64,000 nucleotides of DNA from Australimonas brisbanensis. GTDB lineage: Bacteria > Chloroflexota > Dehalococcoidia > Lucifugimonadales > Australimonadaceae. The position numbers and the translations under genes are program-made. This document shows, piece after piece, positions 8,407-15,201 of the stretch. Within the stretch, counting starts at the first letter, position 1, and each line of letters opens with the position of its first letter. The stretch covers positions 1 through 64,000 of the forward strand of contig JAYQTA010000006.1 in assembly GCA_038147155.1 (NCBI GenBank), read 5' to 3'. The notes beneath the pieces are model-generated. The model did not search any database, had not been told where the DNA came from, and worked only from the letters and a program-made list of their open reading frames with translations.

Positions 8407-10632
8407 TTACTCGTCCTCGGCCCCGGCGGGAGCCGGGGCCTGGTTCCCCTCGATGCCGATGCGCGGCACCCAGACGAGGGCCTGGGGGAAGTACCAGTTG
8501 GCCTTCCCCAGCAGCTTCATGCCCGCGGGCACCAGGATGGAGCGGATGATGGTGGCGTCGATCAGCACCGCCACCGCGAGGCCGAAGCCCATCTGCTGGA
8601 AGGTGACCAGGTCACCCGCAGCGAAGCCGCCGAAGACGGCGACCATGATCAGCGCCGCGCCGGTGATGAGCCCCGCCGTGGAGCGCAGGCCGAAGGCCAC
8701 CGAACCCGCGTTATCGCCCGTCTCGTCGTAATGCTCGCGGATGCGCGAGAGCAGGAAGACGTGGTAGTCCATGGAGAGGCCGAAGAGCACCGAGAAGAGG
8801 AACAGCGGTATCCACGCCTCCACCACGTCGGACTGCTGGAAACCGAAGAATCCCGCCCCCACTCCCATCTGGGTGACCAGGACGATGAGCCCGTAGGCCG
8901 CTCCCACGGAGAGCAGGTTCATCAGGATGGCCTTTATGGGGATGACGATGGAGCGGAACACCACCAGCAGCAGCAGGAAGGAGAGGGAGAGGACGAAGGT
9001 GAAGACGATGGGGGTGTAGTCGGCCGAGAGGTCGAAGAAGTCCACGTTGAAGGCGATGATGCCCGTGACGTACACGGGGACGGGGACACTAGCGAAGGCC
9101 GCGGGGATGTACTCGTCCCGCAGACGGCGCAGCGCCGCCACGGCCTCGTCCGAGGAGGGGTCGCCCTTCACGGGCACCACCACCTGCCCCACGGTGCGCA
9201 CCGCGTCCACCCGGTAGGTGAAGGGGCCAGCGAAGGCCGCATCGGCGGCGAGCGAGTCACGCAGCGCCTCCACGGCGGCGTCCACCCGGTCGTCACTCAC
9301 GTCGCCCGCGATCACCACGGACTGGTCGGTGGTGGCCCCCCGGTCGAAGGCGCTCTGGAGCAGGACGAACCCCTCCTTGGCCTCCATCCCGTCGGGCAGC
9401 GTGGACACGCCCGCAGCACCCGTGTTGATGCTGAGGTAGGGCGAAGCGGCCGCCAGCAGCACCCCAGCAGCGACGATGAAGAAGACCACCGGCCGGGCCA
9501 TCACCCGCGCGGTGAGCCAGGTCCAGAAGCCTCCCCTCTCACCAGGCAGGCCCTTGGAGATGCGGCGCACCCGGAGCCGGTCCACCCGCGCCCCCAGCAG
9601 GGAGAGGATGGCGGGCAGCAGGGTGAGTGCGGCCAGCACCGAGGCCACCACCACCAGGATGGCTCCCGTGCCTAGCGCCGCGAAGATGGAGGTGGGCACC
9701 AGCAGCATGCCCACCAACGCCAGCACCACCGTCACGCCGCTGAAGAAGACCGCCCGGGTGGCGGTGGCGCCCGCAAGCTCCACCGCCATGCGCGGGGCGT
9801 GCCCACGGTGGAGCTCCTCCCGGTAGCGGGAGACGATGAACAGCGAGTAGTCGATGCCCACCGCCAGCCCCATCATGGTGATCATGTTGGTGACGAAGAA
9901 GGAGAGAGCGAAGAACTGGCCCACCAGCGCGGTGAGGCCCGTGGCAACCACGATGGCCACCACCGCGAGGGCGATGGGCACCAGCGCAGCCACCAGCGTG
10001 CCGAACACCGCCAGCAGGATCAGCACCGCGACTGCGATGCCGATGGATTCACCCTTGATCAGGTCTGCCTCGGCCACCTCCTGGAAGCCCGCGCCCAGGG
10101 TGGCATCGCCCGTGATGAGCACGTCGAACCCGCCCCGCCCGTCGGCGGCGTGCACCAGGTCGGTCAGGGCGTGGATGTTCTCCGCGGCGTCATCGATGGT
10201 CCCCGCCATGACCACCGGCATGAAGGTCACCGTCCGGTCGCGGGAGACGAAGGCCTCGACGCCCGTCAGGTAGTAGGAGGCAGCGGGCACCGCCACGTCC
10301 GCACCCAGCGCGGCGATCTCGCCGAACAGCTGCTCAACGGCAGCGCGGAATGCGGGATCATCCACCGTGGTCCCGTCGGTGGAGCGCACCAGCACGATCT
10401 CCTGCGCCTGTGGCTCGGAAGCCAGGCCCGCCTGCTCCAGCAGCGTCTGCCCCACCACCGATTCCGGGTCGTAGGTGAAGTCCTGCTCCGTGGTGAGCAC
10501 ACCGGGCAGCACCGCGGAGGAGAGGTAGATGGCCAGGAGGAACATCGCCAACCACACCCCCAGCACCGTCTTGGGCCGTTGGGCGCTCAGACGGGCGAGG
10601 CGACGGGTGGAGAGGAAGGCGAGGCGATGCAT
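8407..10632 (-). CDS. MMPL-family (RND superfamily) transporter
   Basis: A 741-residue protein with the MMPL layout. It has an N-terminal helix, a periplasmic domain, five or so helices (GLAVGIDYSLFIVSRYREEL in the middle), a second periplasmic domain and a second helix bundle (LFGLSMDYHVFLLSRIREHY). The GIDYS and SMDYH motifs carry the conserved Asp-Tyr pairs of the proton relay. Such proteins export lipids, antibiotics or other hydrophobic compounds by proton motive force. GGAGG lies upstream of the ATG. The TetR regulator is 27 bases upstream on the same strand, so they form a likely self-regulated two-gene operon. Confidence 0.9.
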   Translation of the reverse strand: MHRLAFLSTRRLARLSAQRPKTVLGVWLAMFLLAIYLSSAVLPGVLTTEQDFTYDPESVVGQTLLEQAGLASEPQAQEIVLVRSTDGTTVDDPAFRAAVEQLFGEIAALGADVAVPAASYYLTGVEAFVSRDRTVTFMPVVMAGTIDDAAENIHALTDLVHAADGRGGFDVLITGDATLGAGFQEVAEADLIKGESIGIAVAVLILLAVFGTLVAALVPIALAVVAIVVATGLTALVGQFFALSFFVTNMITMMGLAVGIDYSLFIVSRYREELHRGHAPRMAVELAGATATRAVFFSGVTVVLALVGMLLVPTSIFAALGTGAILVVVASVLAALTLLPAILSLLGARVDRLRVRRISKGLPGERGGFWTWLTARVMARPVVFFIVAAGVLLAAASPYLSINTGAAGVSTLPDGMEAKEGFVLLQSAFDRGATTDQSVVIAGDVSDDRVDAAVEALRDSLAADAAFAGPFTYRVDAVRTVGQVVVPVKGDPSSDEAVAALRRLRDEYIPAAFASVPVPVYVTGIIAFNVDFFDLSADYTPIVFTFVLSLSFLLLLVVFRSIVIPIKAILMNLLSVGAAYGLIVLVTQMGVGAGFFGFQQSDVVEAWIPLFLFSVLFGLSMDYHVFLLSRIREHYDETGDNAGSVAFGLRSTAGLITGAALIMVAVFGGFAAGDLVTFQQMGFGLAVAVLIDATIIRSILVPAGMKLLGKANWYFPQALVWVPRIGIEGNQAPAPAGAEDE

Positions 10633-10659
10633 CCGAGGATACCTCCGGGGGATGTCTGT

Positions 10660-11286
10660 TCAGTCAGTGGACGGAGCCACGTCCTGGTCCCACAGACCGC
10701 CGGTGAGCATCTGGCTCACCGCCTCTGCGTAGGCAGGGACGTCCACGTGCGGGTCGAGGGACTGCTGGAGCAGGAGTCCATCGTAAAGCGCAGTCATCAC
10801 CCGGGCAAAGTACTCCGGGACAACGCTGCGGGAGAATTCGCCCGCATCCTGCGCCGAGCGCGCGAGGCCGGTCAGGAAGGCGATGGCGTTGTCCAGGGCG
10901 GCGCGCTGCTCACGCTGGAGCGATGGGTTCACCACCGCCTCACCCCAGGTGTTCACCGCCGCCCGGGAGGCCTCCACGGCGCCCGGACGGGAGAGTTCCC
11001 CGGCGAAGAGGGCGACCATCTGCCGGAGCACATCTGCGGTCTGCCCGGTGCCCATGGAGGCATCGAAGACCCACTGCACGCGCTGGCTGGAGCGTGCGCA
11101 GGAGGCGGCGATGATCTCCTCCTTGCCGGCGAAGTAGTGGTACACCGCACCGGCGCTCAGCCCGGCCTCGGTGCAGATGTCCTGCATGGTGGTGCGGTGG
11201 AAACCCTTGCTGGCGAAGCAGACCAGGGCCGCCTGGAGGATCTGCTCACGACGGTCGGCGAGGTGCTGCTCAGGAACCTTGGGCAC
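10660..11286 (-). CDS. TetR-family transcriptional regulator
   Basis: A 208-residue regulator. The N-terminal TetR helix-turn-helix reads RREQILQAALVCFASKGFHR, then TMQDICTEAGLSAGAVYHYF and AGKEEII. The C-terminal ligand domain is typical in length and variable in sequence. I prefer the GTG at 11284-11286, which has GGAG eight bases upstream. The ATG at 11337 lies inside the palindromic operator and would place the promoter within the gene. It precedes the MMPL transporter on the same strand and probably represses it. Confidence 0.85.
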   Translation of the reverse strand: MPKVPEQHLADRREQILQAALVCFASKGFHRTTMQDICTEAGLSAGAVYHYFAGKEEIIAASCARSSQRVQWVFDASMGTGQTADVLRQMVALFAGELSRPGAVEASRAAVNTWGEAVVNPSLQREQRAALDNAIAFLTGLARSAQDAGEFSRSVVPEYFARVMTALYDGLLLQQSLDPHVDVPAYAEAVSQMLTGGLWDQDVAPSTD

Positions 11287-11315
11287 GAGACCCACTCCGG
11301 AGAGACAAGGGTAGG

Positions 11316-11338
11316 AAATAATAAAACGAACGTTCATT
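11316..11338 (-). promoter_or_regulatory. TetR operator palindrome and -10 box
   Basis: The plus strand at 11325-11338 reads AACGAACGTTCATT, a near-perfect palindrome centred on AACGTT with one mismatched pair. This is the type of site TetR-family proteins bind. On the minus strand it runs directly into a TATTAT -10 box at about 11318-11323, so a bound repressor would block the promoter of the tetR-MMPL operon. Confidence 0.65.
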
Positions 11339-11344
11339 CATCAT

Positions 11345-11364
11345 AAGGCCCCACATGGGGCCTT
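11345..11364 (-). terminator. Stem-loop after the DNA glycosylase gene
   Basis: AAGGCCCC at 11345-11352 pairs with GGGGCCTT at 11357-11364 around a four-base loop. It lies immediately after the stop of the minus-strand glycosylase gene and before the tetR promoter, so it probably ends the cupin-tag transcript. The T-tract is short. Confidence 0.55.
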
Positions 11365-11966
11365 CATGCGCCTTTGGTGACGGTTCGGTAACCATCCGCC
11401 GTTCGCCAGCACCCATCCACGTGGTCATTGACGATGCCCACCGCCTGCATGAAGGCGTAGACGATGGTGGAGCTCACGAAGGTGAACCCCCGAGCGCGCA
11501 GGTCCTTCGACAGGGCGTCGGATCGCGGGGTGGTGGCGGGGATGTCCTCCATGCGCAGCGATACAGGCCGGGGCAGCGGCCCGCCGCCCACGAACCCCCA
11601 CAGGTAGGCGTCGAAGGAGCCGAACTCACCCGCAACGGCCAGGAAGCGCTGCGCGTTGGCGATGGTCGCGCGCACCTTGAGCCGGTTGCGGATGATGCCG
11701 GGGTCGGCCAATAGGCGGACCACGTCGGCCTCATCGAAGGCAGCCACCGCCGCCGGGTCGAACCCGGCAAAGGCGCGCTGATAGCCCGCGCGCCGGGCCA
11801 GCACCGTGCGCCAGGAGAGGCCCGCCTGGGCTGCCTCCAGCGCCAGGAACTCGAAGAGGGTGCGCTCGTCGTGACAGGGGACGCCCCACTCGGTGTCGTG
11901 GTAGGCCTGCATCAGCGGGTCGTCCCCCGGCCACAGGCAGCGGATCGGCTCAGGCACCGGCGGCAT
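11364..11966 (-). CDS. tag: DNA-3-methyladenine glycosylase I
   Basis: A 200-residue Tag-family base excision repair enzyme that removes N3-methyladenine. Family motifs are RCLWPGDDPLMQAYHDTEWG near the N terminus, FEFLALEAAQAGLSW and VNDHVDGCWR near the C terminus. Cys10, the His in YHDTEWG and the C-terminal His and Cys fit the known zinc snap. The start overlaps the stop of the upstream cupin gene by 17 bases, so the two are translationally linked. A stem-loop follows the stop. Confidence 0.93.
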   Translation of the reverse strand: MPPVPEPIRCLWPGDDPLMQAYHDTEWGVPCHDERTLFEFLALEAAQAGLSWRTVLARRAGYQRAFAGFDPAAVAAFDEADVVRLLADPGIIRNRLKVRATIANAQRFLAVAGEFGSFDAYLWGFVGGGPLPRPVSLRMEDIPATTPRSDALSKDLRARGFTFVSSTIVYAFMQAVGIVNDHVDGCWRTADGYRTVTKGA

Positions 11967-12414
11967 CGCCAGGCTCAGGAGCGCGCCCCTCCAGCCCGTG
12001 TTCGCGCTGCCAGTCCGAGAGGGGCTGATAGTTCACCCGCTCATCCCGCACGCCCGGCACGCCCGCCGCCATGCGCACGATCTCCAGCTGCTCCGGGGAG
12101 GCGGACTCGAACCAGTACGGCACCCCCGCCGGCACCACGATGCCCTCACGCGGGCCCAGCTCCACGGGGGGCTGCTCGTCCGCGCCGTGGAAGCGGGCGC
12201 GACCGGAGATGACCATCCACGCCTCGTCCTCGCCGGTATGGGCGTGCATGTTGGTCTCACCCCCCGCGTTGATGACCTGCACCGCCACCGAGAGCAGGCC
12301 CCGCTTGGCCAGTCGCATGGACTTCTTGGGGAACTCGCGCCCGGCGGGGACGTCGTAGCGGAAGGTGGAGAGCCGGTCTGCCGGGGCCTGACCCAGGGAA
12401 CGGTCCGTGGTCAT
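11950..12414 (-). CDS. Single-domain cupin protein
   Basis: A 154-residue protein with one cupin barrel. Motif 1 is NMHAHTGEDEAWMVISGRARF, giving His, His and Glu metal ligands; motif 2 is VVPAGVPYWFESASPEQLEI, where the usual last His is replaced by Trp-Phe. An AGGAGG ribosome site lies upstream of the ATG. It leads a two-gene unit with tag (17-base overlap), though a functional link to repair is not evident. Substrate unknown. Confidence 0.8.
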   Translation of the reverse strand: MTTDRSLGQAPADRLSTFRYDVPAGREFPKKSMRLAKRGLLSVAVQVINAGGETNMHAHTGEDEAWMVISGRARFHGADEQPPVELGPREGIVVPAGVPYWFESASPEQLEIVRMAAGVPGVRDERVNYQPLSDWQREHGLEGRAPEPGDAAGA

Positions 12415-12513
12415 GGCGAACCTCCTGCGCTGGTGCGCGAAGGGAGCCTACACCCGCGCTGGCAGGCGGGCCCACCAGGGCCTGGCGCATCAGGAGGGCT
12501 AGAAACAAGGGGG

Positions 12514-12600
12514 TGGTGCCGAAGGCCGGGGTCGAACCGGCATGAGGTTGCCCTCAACGGTTTTTGAGACCGTCGCGTCTGCCATTCCGCCACTTCGGCA
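12514..12600 (-). tRNA. tRNA-Leu (CAA)
   Basis: An 87-base class II tRNA on the minus strand. Acceptor TGCCGAA pairs with TTCGGCA, anticodon loop CTCAAAA gives CAA, a long variable arm follows, the T arm has GTTCGACCC, and CCA is encoded at 12514-12516. A TAGAAT -10 box lies upstream at 12619-12624. Confidence 0.95.
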
Positions 12601-12624
12601 TGAGGGTGCGGTCCCCCCATTCTA

Positions 12625-12850
12625 GGCGCATGGTGAGCCTTCGCCTAGGGCAGCGGCGGCCTGCGGGGCCCAGCGCCCGCGCGAGTGCGACGGAGGGGAA
12701 GAAAGCGCCGCCCGGGGGCGGCTGGGGGGAGAGCCGCCTGGTCCGCCACCAAGGCCCGACGGCAACACCGGTGTCGAGGGCAGAATGACGGATTATGACC
12801 ATGAAGTCAATTAAGTGCCTATCAGGTTTCAGCGTGTTTTTCACGGCAAC
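12625..12850. other. Spacer with an AT-richer patch between tRNA genes
   Basis: The gap between tRNA-Leu and tRNA-Gly holds no convincing gene. From about 12780 to 12850 base composition drops to well under 50 percent GC, unlike the rest of the window. It lies downstream of the tRNA-Gly terminator on the minus strand. No direct repeat of a tRNA 3' end was seen that would mark an attachment site. Confidence 0.4.
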
Positions 12851-12853
12851 GAA

Positions 12854-12881
12854 AAGGCCCCATCCGTGGGGATGGGGCCTT
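12854..12881 (-). terminator. Intrinsic terminator of the tRNA-Phe/tRNA-Gly transcript
   Basis: AAGGCCCCATCC at 12854-12865 and GGATGGGGCCTT at 12870-12881 form a perfect 12-base-pair stem with a GTGG loop. Reading the minus strand the stem is followed by TT and then C. It sits 12 bases after the tRNA-Gly gene, as expected for a rho-independent terminator. Confidence 0.8.
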
Positions 12882-12892
12882 GGGCTGAAGAC

Positions 12893-12967
12893 TGGAGCGG
12901 AAGACGGGATTTGAACCCGCGACCTTCTCCTTGGCAAGGAGACGCTCTACCACTGAGCCACTTCCGC
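12893..12967 (-). tRNA. tRNA-Gly (GCC)
   Basis: Minus-strand cloverleaf: acceptor GCGGAAG pairs with CTTCCGC, anticodon loop TTGCCAA gives GCC, the T arm has GTTCAAATC, and CCA is encoded at 12893-12895. It lies 27 bases after tRNA-Phe and shares its promoter. Confidence 0.96.
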
Positions 12968-12994
12968 CTGCTTGCGAACCGGGGCTCTGATCGC

Positions 12995-13070
<76 letters not shown>

Positions 13071-13080
13071 TCGAAGACTC

Positions 13081-13110
13081 ATGCTAGGGCCGGCGAGCGC
13101 GCACTGTCAA
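13081..13110 (-). promoter_or_regulatory. Promoter of the tRNA-Phe/tRNA-Gly unit
   Basis: On the minus strand a consensus TTGACA -35 (13105-13110) is followed after 18 bases by TAGCAT (13081-13086). Transcription would start a few bases before tRNA-Phe. Confidence 0.75.
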
Positions 13111-13155
13111 GGCGCTGCTTCGCCCTTGCCGGGGGCCACGGCCTGGCTGCCGAGG

Positions 13156-13599
13156 TCAGGAGAGGGAGGGGCCCATACCGCGTTTGCGCTGCTCAAGGTT
13201 CACGAAGGTCTCGGTCTGGCGCACGCCGGGGATGACCCCCACCTTGTGGTGCAGGAAGGCGGCCAGCGCCTCGGCGGAGGGCATGGAAACCGAGATGAAG
13301 ATGTCGTAGCTGCCCGTGGTGATGGACACCCGCTCGGTCTCGGTCATCTGGGTGAGCTGGTCGGCAACCTCCTCCACCCGCGCGGGGTCCACCTTCAGGC
13401 CGATGGACGCGCTGGTGTGGAAGCCCAACTGCTCCGGCTCCGGGATGGCCACCACCCGGATGAACCCCTCGTCCAAGAGGCGAGCCAGGCGCCGGCGCAC
13501 GGTCCCCTCGCTCACGCCCAACTGGCGCGAGATGGCAGCGTGGCTCGCACGCCCGTCCACACGCAGGATCTCCACGATCTGGCGATCGACCTCGTCCAT
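13156..13599 (-). CDS. Lrp/AsnC-family transcriptional regulator
   Basis: A 147-residue Lrp/AsnC regulator. The N-terminal helix-turn-helix reads DEVDRQIVEILRVDGRAS, then ISRQLGVSEGTVRRRLARLL. The C-terminal RAM ligand-binding domain has a strand ending SITTGSYDIFISVSMPS and a helix LAAFLHHKVGVIPGV. The start at 13599 is fixed by GGAGGG six bases upstream; the longer open frame is not supported. Such proteins sense amino acids or related metabolites. It sits alone between the tRNA genes and the respiratory block, so its target cannot be read from context. Confidence 0.9.
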   Translation of the reverse strand: MDEVDRQIVEILRVDGRASHAAISRQLGVSEGTVRRRLARLLDEGFIRVVAIPEPEQLGFHTSASIGLKVDPARVEEVADQLTQMTETERVSITTGSYDIFISVSMPSAEALAAFLHHKVGVIPGVRQTETFVNLEQRKRGMGPSLS

Positions 13600-13689
13600 G
13601 ATCCCTCCAACGCTCCAGCCTGCGGCTCCGGAAGCGCCGCGCGCGCAGATAGCGTGACGCCGTGCCAGTGGCACGGCGCTGCGCGGAGA

Positions 13690-13727
13690 GGGACCAGCGT
13701 TGGGCGGGAGCCTTCGCCTAACGCTGG
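13690..13727. other. Stem-loop between the Lrp gene and the Tat-signal gene
   Basis: CCAGCGTTGGGCG and CGCCTAACGCTGG form a 13-pair stem with a single G-T pair. It overlaps the last codons of the minus-strand Tat-signal gene. A second hairpin, GCCGTGCC with its complement, lies nearby at about 13661-13681. Neither is followed by a T-tract. Confidence 0.4.
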
Positions 13728-13930
13728 CGTCGAGTGTCGTTCCGCGGCTGGAAGATGGAGCCCTTCCCCGGCAGATCCGCGGGGATCGAGCGTCCCTGGC
13801 CAAATCCACCGAAGGGTCGGCGGGCCAGGAGTCCAAGGGCCGAGGCAGCAGCGCCCACCAGCGCTACCCGCTTGAGGAATCCTCTGCGGGTGGTGCCCTG
13901 GTTCTGGGTGCGGGCGGCGGTGCCTGCCAT
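13718..13930 (-). CDS. Small Tat-signal protein, 70 residues
   Basis: A 70-residue protein not in any family I know. It has a clear twin-arginine signal: TTRRGFLKR near residues 14-22, then a hydrophobic core of about 16 residues (VALVGAAASALGLLA). Only about 33 residues follow, including FGGFGQGRSIPADLPGKG and a basic tail. The start at 13930 has GGAG about nine bases upstream. It is transcribed away from the ACIII operon across a 312-base gap. A Tat signal on so short a protein suggests a membrane-anchored accessory or a hitchhiking partner. Coding status rests on the signal alone. Confidence 0.5.
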   Translation of the reverse strand: MAGTAARTQNQGTTRRGFLKRVALVGAAASALGLLARRPFGGFGQGRSIPADLPGKGSIFQPRNDTRRQR

Positions 13931-14242
13931 CTCAGTCTTCTCCGGTCCGGCGCTAGGCCGGTTCCCAGCACTGGTGATGCCCACCCAGGAGGGCCCTGGG
14001 GCAGGCGGGCCCATTGTTGTGCAGAAGAGCGGCGAATGCAACCCACGCCGGGGGCTGTACCAGCCCTCTTGCGGCACATGGCGGCCAGGCGCTGAACTGG
14101 GCCGCCATGTGCCGGAGCGGGTGTGCGAAATGCGTCACAAGCATATGTTGACAGCCCTTACCCCCTGCGATAGCCTCCCGCTTCGAGTCGCCTTGCGTTC
14201 CGCGCCGGGCGATGCATCCTGGACGCCCAGCGGAGCGAACGC
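13931..14242. other. Divergent regulatory spacer before the ACIII operon
   Basis: This 312-base spacer separates the Tat-signal gene from the respiratory operon. It holds a plus-strand promoter at 14148-14176 and the ribosome site of the first operon gene. I see no convincing gene or other repeat in it. Confidence 0.6.
14148..14176 (+). promoter_or_regulatory. Predicted promoter of the ACIII operon
   Basis: A consensus TTGACA -35 box (14148-14153), a 17-base spacer and TAGCCT as -10 (14171-14176) precede the first gene at 14243, leaving a leader of about 60 bases. The -10 matches the consensus only at its key T-A-T positions. Confidence 0.6.
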
Positions 14243-14542
14243 ATGAGTCCCGACCCCGCGTTCATCACCAACACCGACTGGAGCGACATCAGCAAGCTCC
14301 TCTACTCCCTGTGGATGATCCTGGGCGCCGCGCTGGGCTTCGGCTTCTCCCTCCTCGCCGCCCACGGCATGGTTCCCTCCCTGGTGGCCACGCGTGACCT
14401 CGACGCGGCCAGGGCGGCCAAGGTGCGCCCCCTTCTGTATGGCATGGCGGGCGCGTTCCTTCTCTTCGGCCTCTACAGCATCTGGCTGTTCATCAACCGC
14501 ATCGGCATCGCCTCCTCCATCTTCTGGGGCGGCGCGCAGTAA
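14243..14542 (+). CDS. Small two-helix membrane protein heading the ACIII operon
   Basis: A 99-residue protein with two membrane helices (about residues 20-45 and 58-88) separated by a short charged loop. GGAG lies eight bases before the ATG. It is the first gene after the operon promoter, just before the pentaheme ActA. Small accessory membrane subunits are known in ACIII preparations, so a structural or assembly role is reasonable, but I cannot match it to a named subunit from sequence. A short hairpin (CGCGGC-ACTT-GCCGCG, near 14551-14566) separates it from actA. Confidence 0.7.
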   Translation: MSPDPAFITNTDWSDISKLLYSLWMILGAALGFGFSLLAAHGMVPSLVATRDLDAARAAKVRPLLYGMAGAFLLFGLYSIWLFINRIGIASSIFWGGAQ

Positions 14543-14599
14543 CCCCGCCACGCGGCACTTGCCGCGGGCCGAGCACAGCAGAGGAACGGACCTCACCGG

Positions 14600-15166
14600 A
14601 TGAGCAACGGCATCACCAAGATCGCGATCCCCGCGGCAGGCCTCCTGGTCGCCGTAGTGGTGGCCCTCATCGTCTACTTCGTCCTCCAGTCGTGGTGGAG
14701 CCAGCCCCCGGCGGTGCTGGGCTTCGGCTCCGGCCCGGAGCAGCCCATCGCCTTCCCGCACACCACCCACGTCACGGTGGACGGGCTGGACTGCCAGTTC
14801 TGTCACCGCACCGTGGCCACCGACGAGGCGGCATCGGTGCCGGCTGTGGGCCAGTGCCTCTTCTGCCACGGGGAGAGCGACTTCGGCAAGATCGACGGCA
14901 GCCTCATCAGCACCGCCGCGCAGGCGGAGTTGGCCAAGCTGCTGGACGGTGACGTGATCAACTGGACGCGTGTGCACCGGCTGCCCGACTCGGTGCAGTT
15001 CGTGCACTCGCCCCACATCCAGGCGGGGTTTGCCTGCTCGACCTGTCACGGCGACGTGGGTTCCATGGAAGTGGTGAAGCAGGTGCGCAACCTCAAGATG
15101 CGCGACTGCGTGGACTGCCACCGCGACAACAACGCACCCACGGACTGCGCGACCTGTCACTACTAG
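14600..15166 (+). CDS. actA: ACIII pentaheme cytochrome c subunit ActA
   Basis: A 188-residue cytochrome with one N-terminal membrane helix (residues 8-28) and an exported domain. It has five CXXCH heme-attachment sites at residues 65-69, 86-90, 146-150, 170-174 and 183-187, plus further His residues for axial ligands. This is the layout of ActA of alternative complex III, which passes electrons from the quinol-oxidising core toward cytochrome c or an oxidase. ActB1 follows after 35 bases. No strong ribosome site is visible before the ATG. Maturation would need the ccm genes downstream. Confidence 0.9.
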   Translation: MSNGITKIAIPAAGLLVAVVVALIVYFVLQSWWSQPPAVLGFGSGPEQPIAFPHTTHVTVDGLDCQFCHRTVATDEAASVPAVGQCLFCHGESDFGKIDGSLISTAAQAELAKLLDGDVINWTRVHRLPDSVQFVHSPHIQAGFACSTCHGDVGSMEVVKQVRNLKMRDCVDCHRDNNAPTDCATCHY

Positions 15167-15201
15167 TCCAACCGCACCATCACGCGTAAGGGGTCTTCCC
15201 G

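Noticed and set aside
11287..11337. Longer TetR start at the ATG of 11337
   Set aside because: That codon lies in the palindromic operator next to the -10 box; a GTG with a ribosome site is better placed.
12601..12850. A structured RNA (RNase P, SRP or 6S) between the tRNA genes
   Set aside because: I looked for the conserved cores of these RNAs on both strands and found none.
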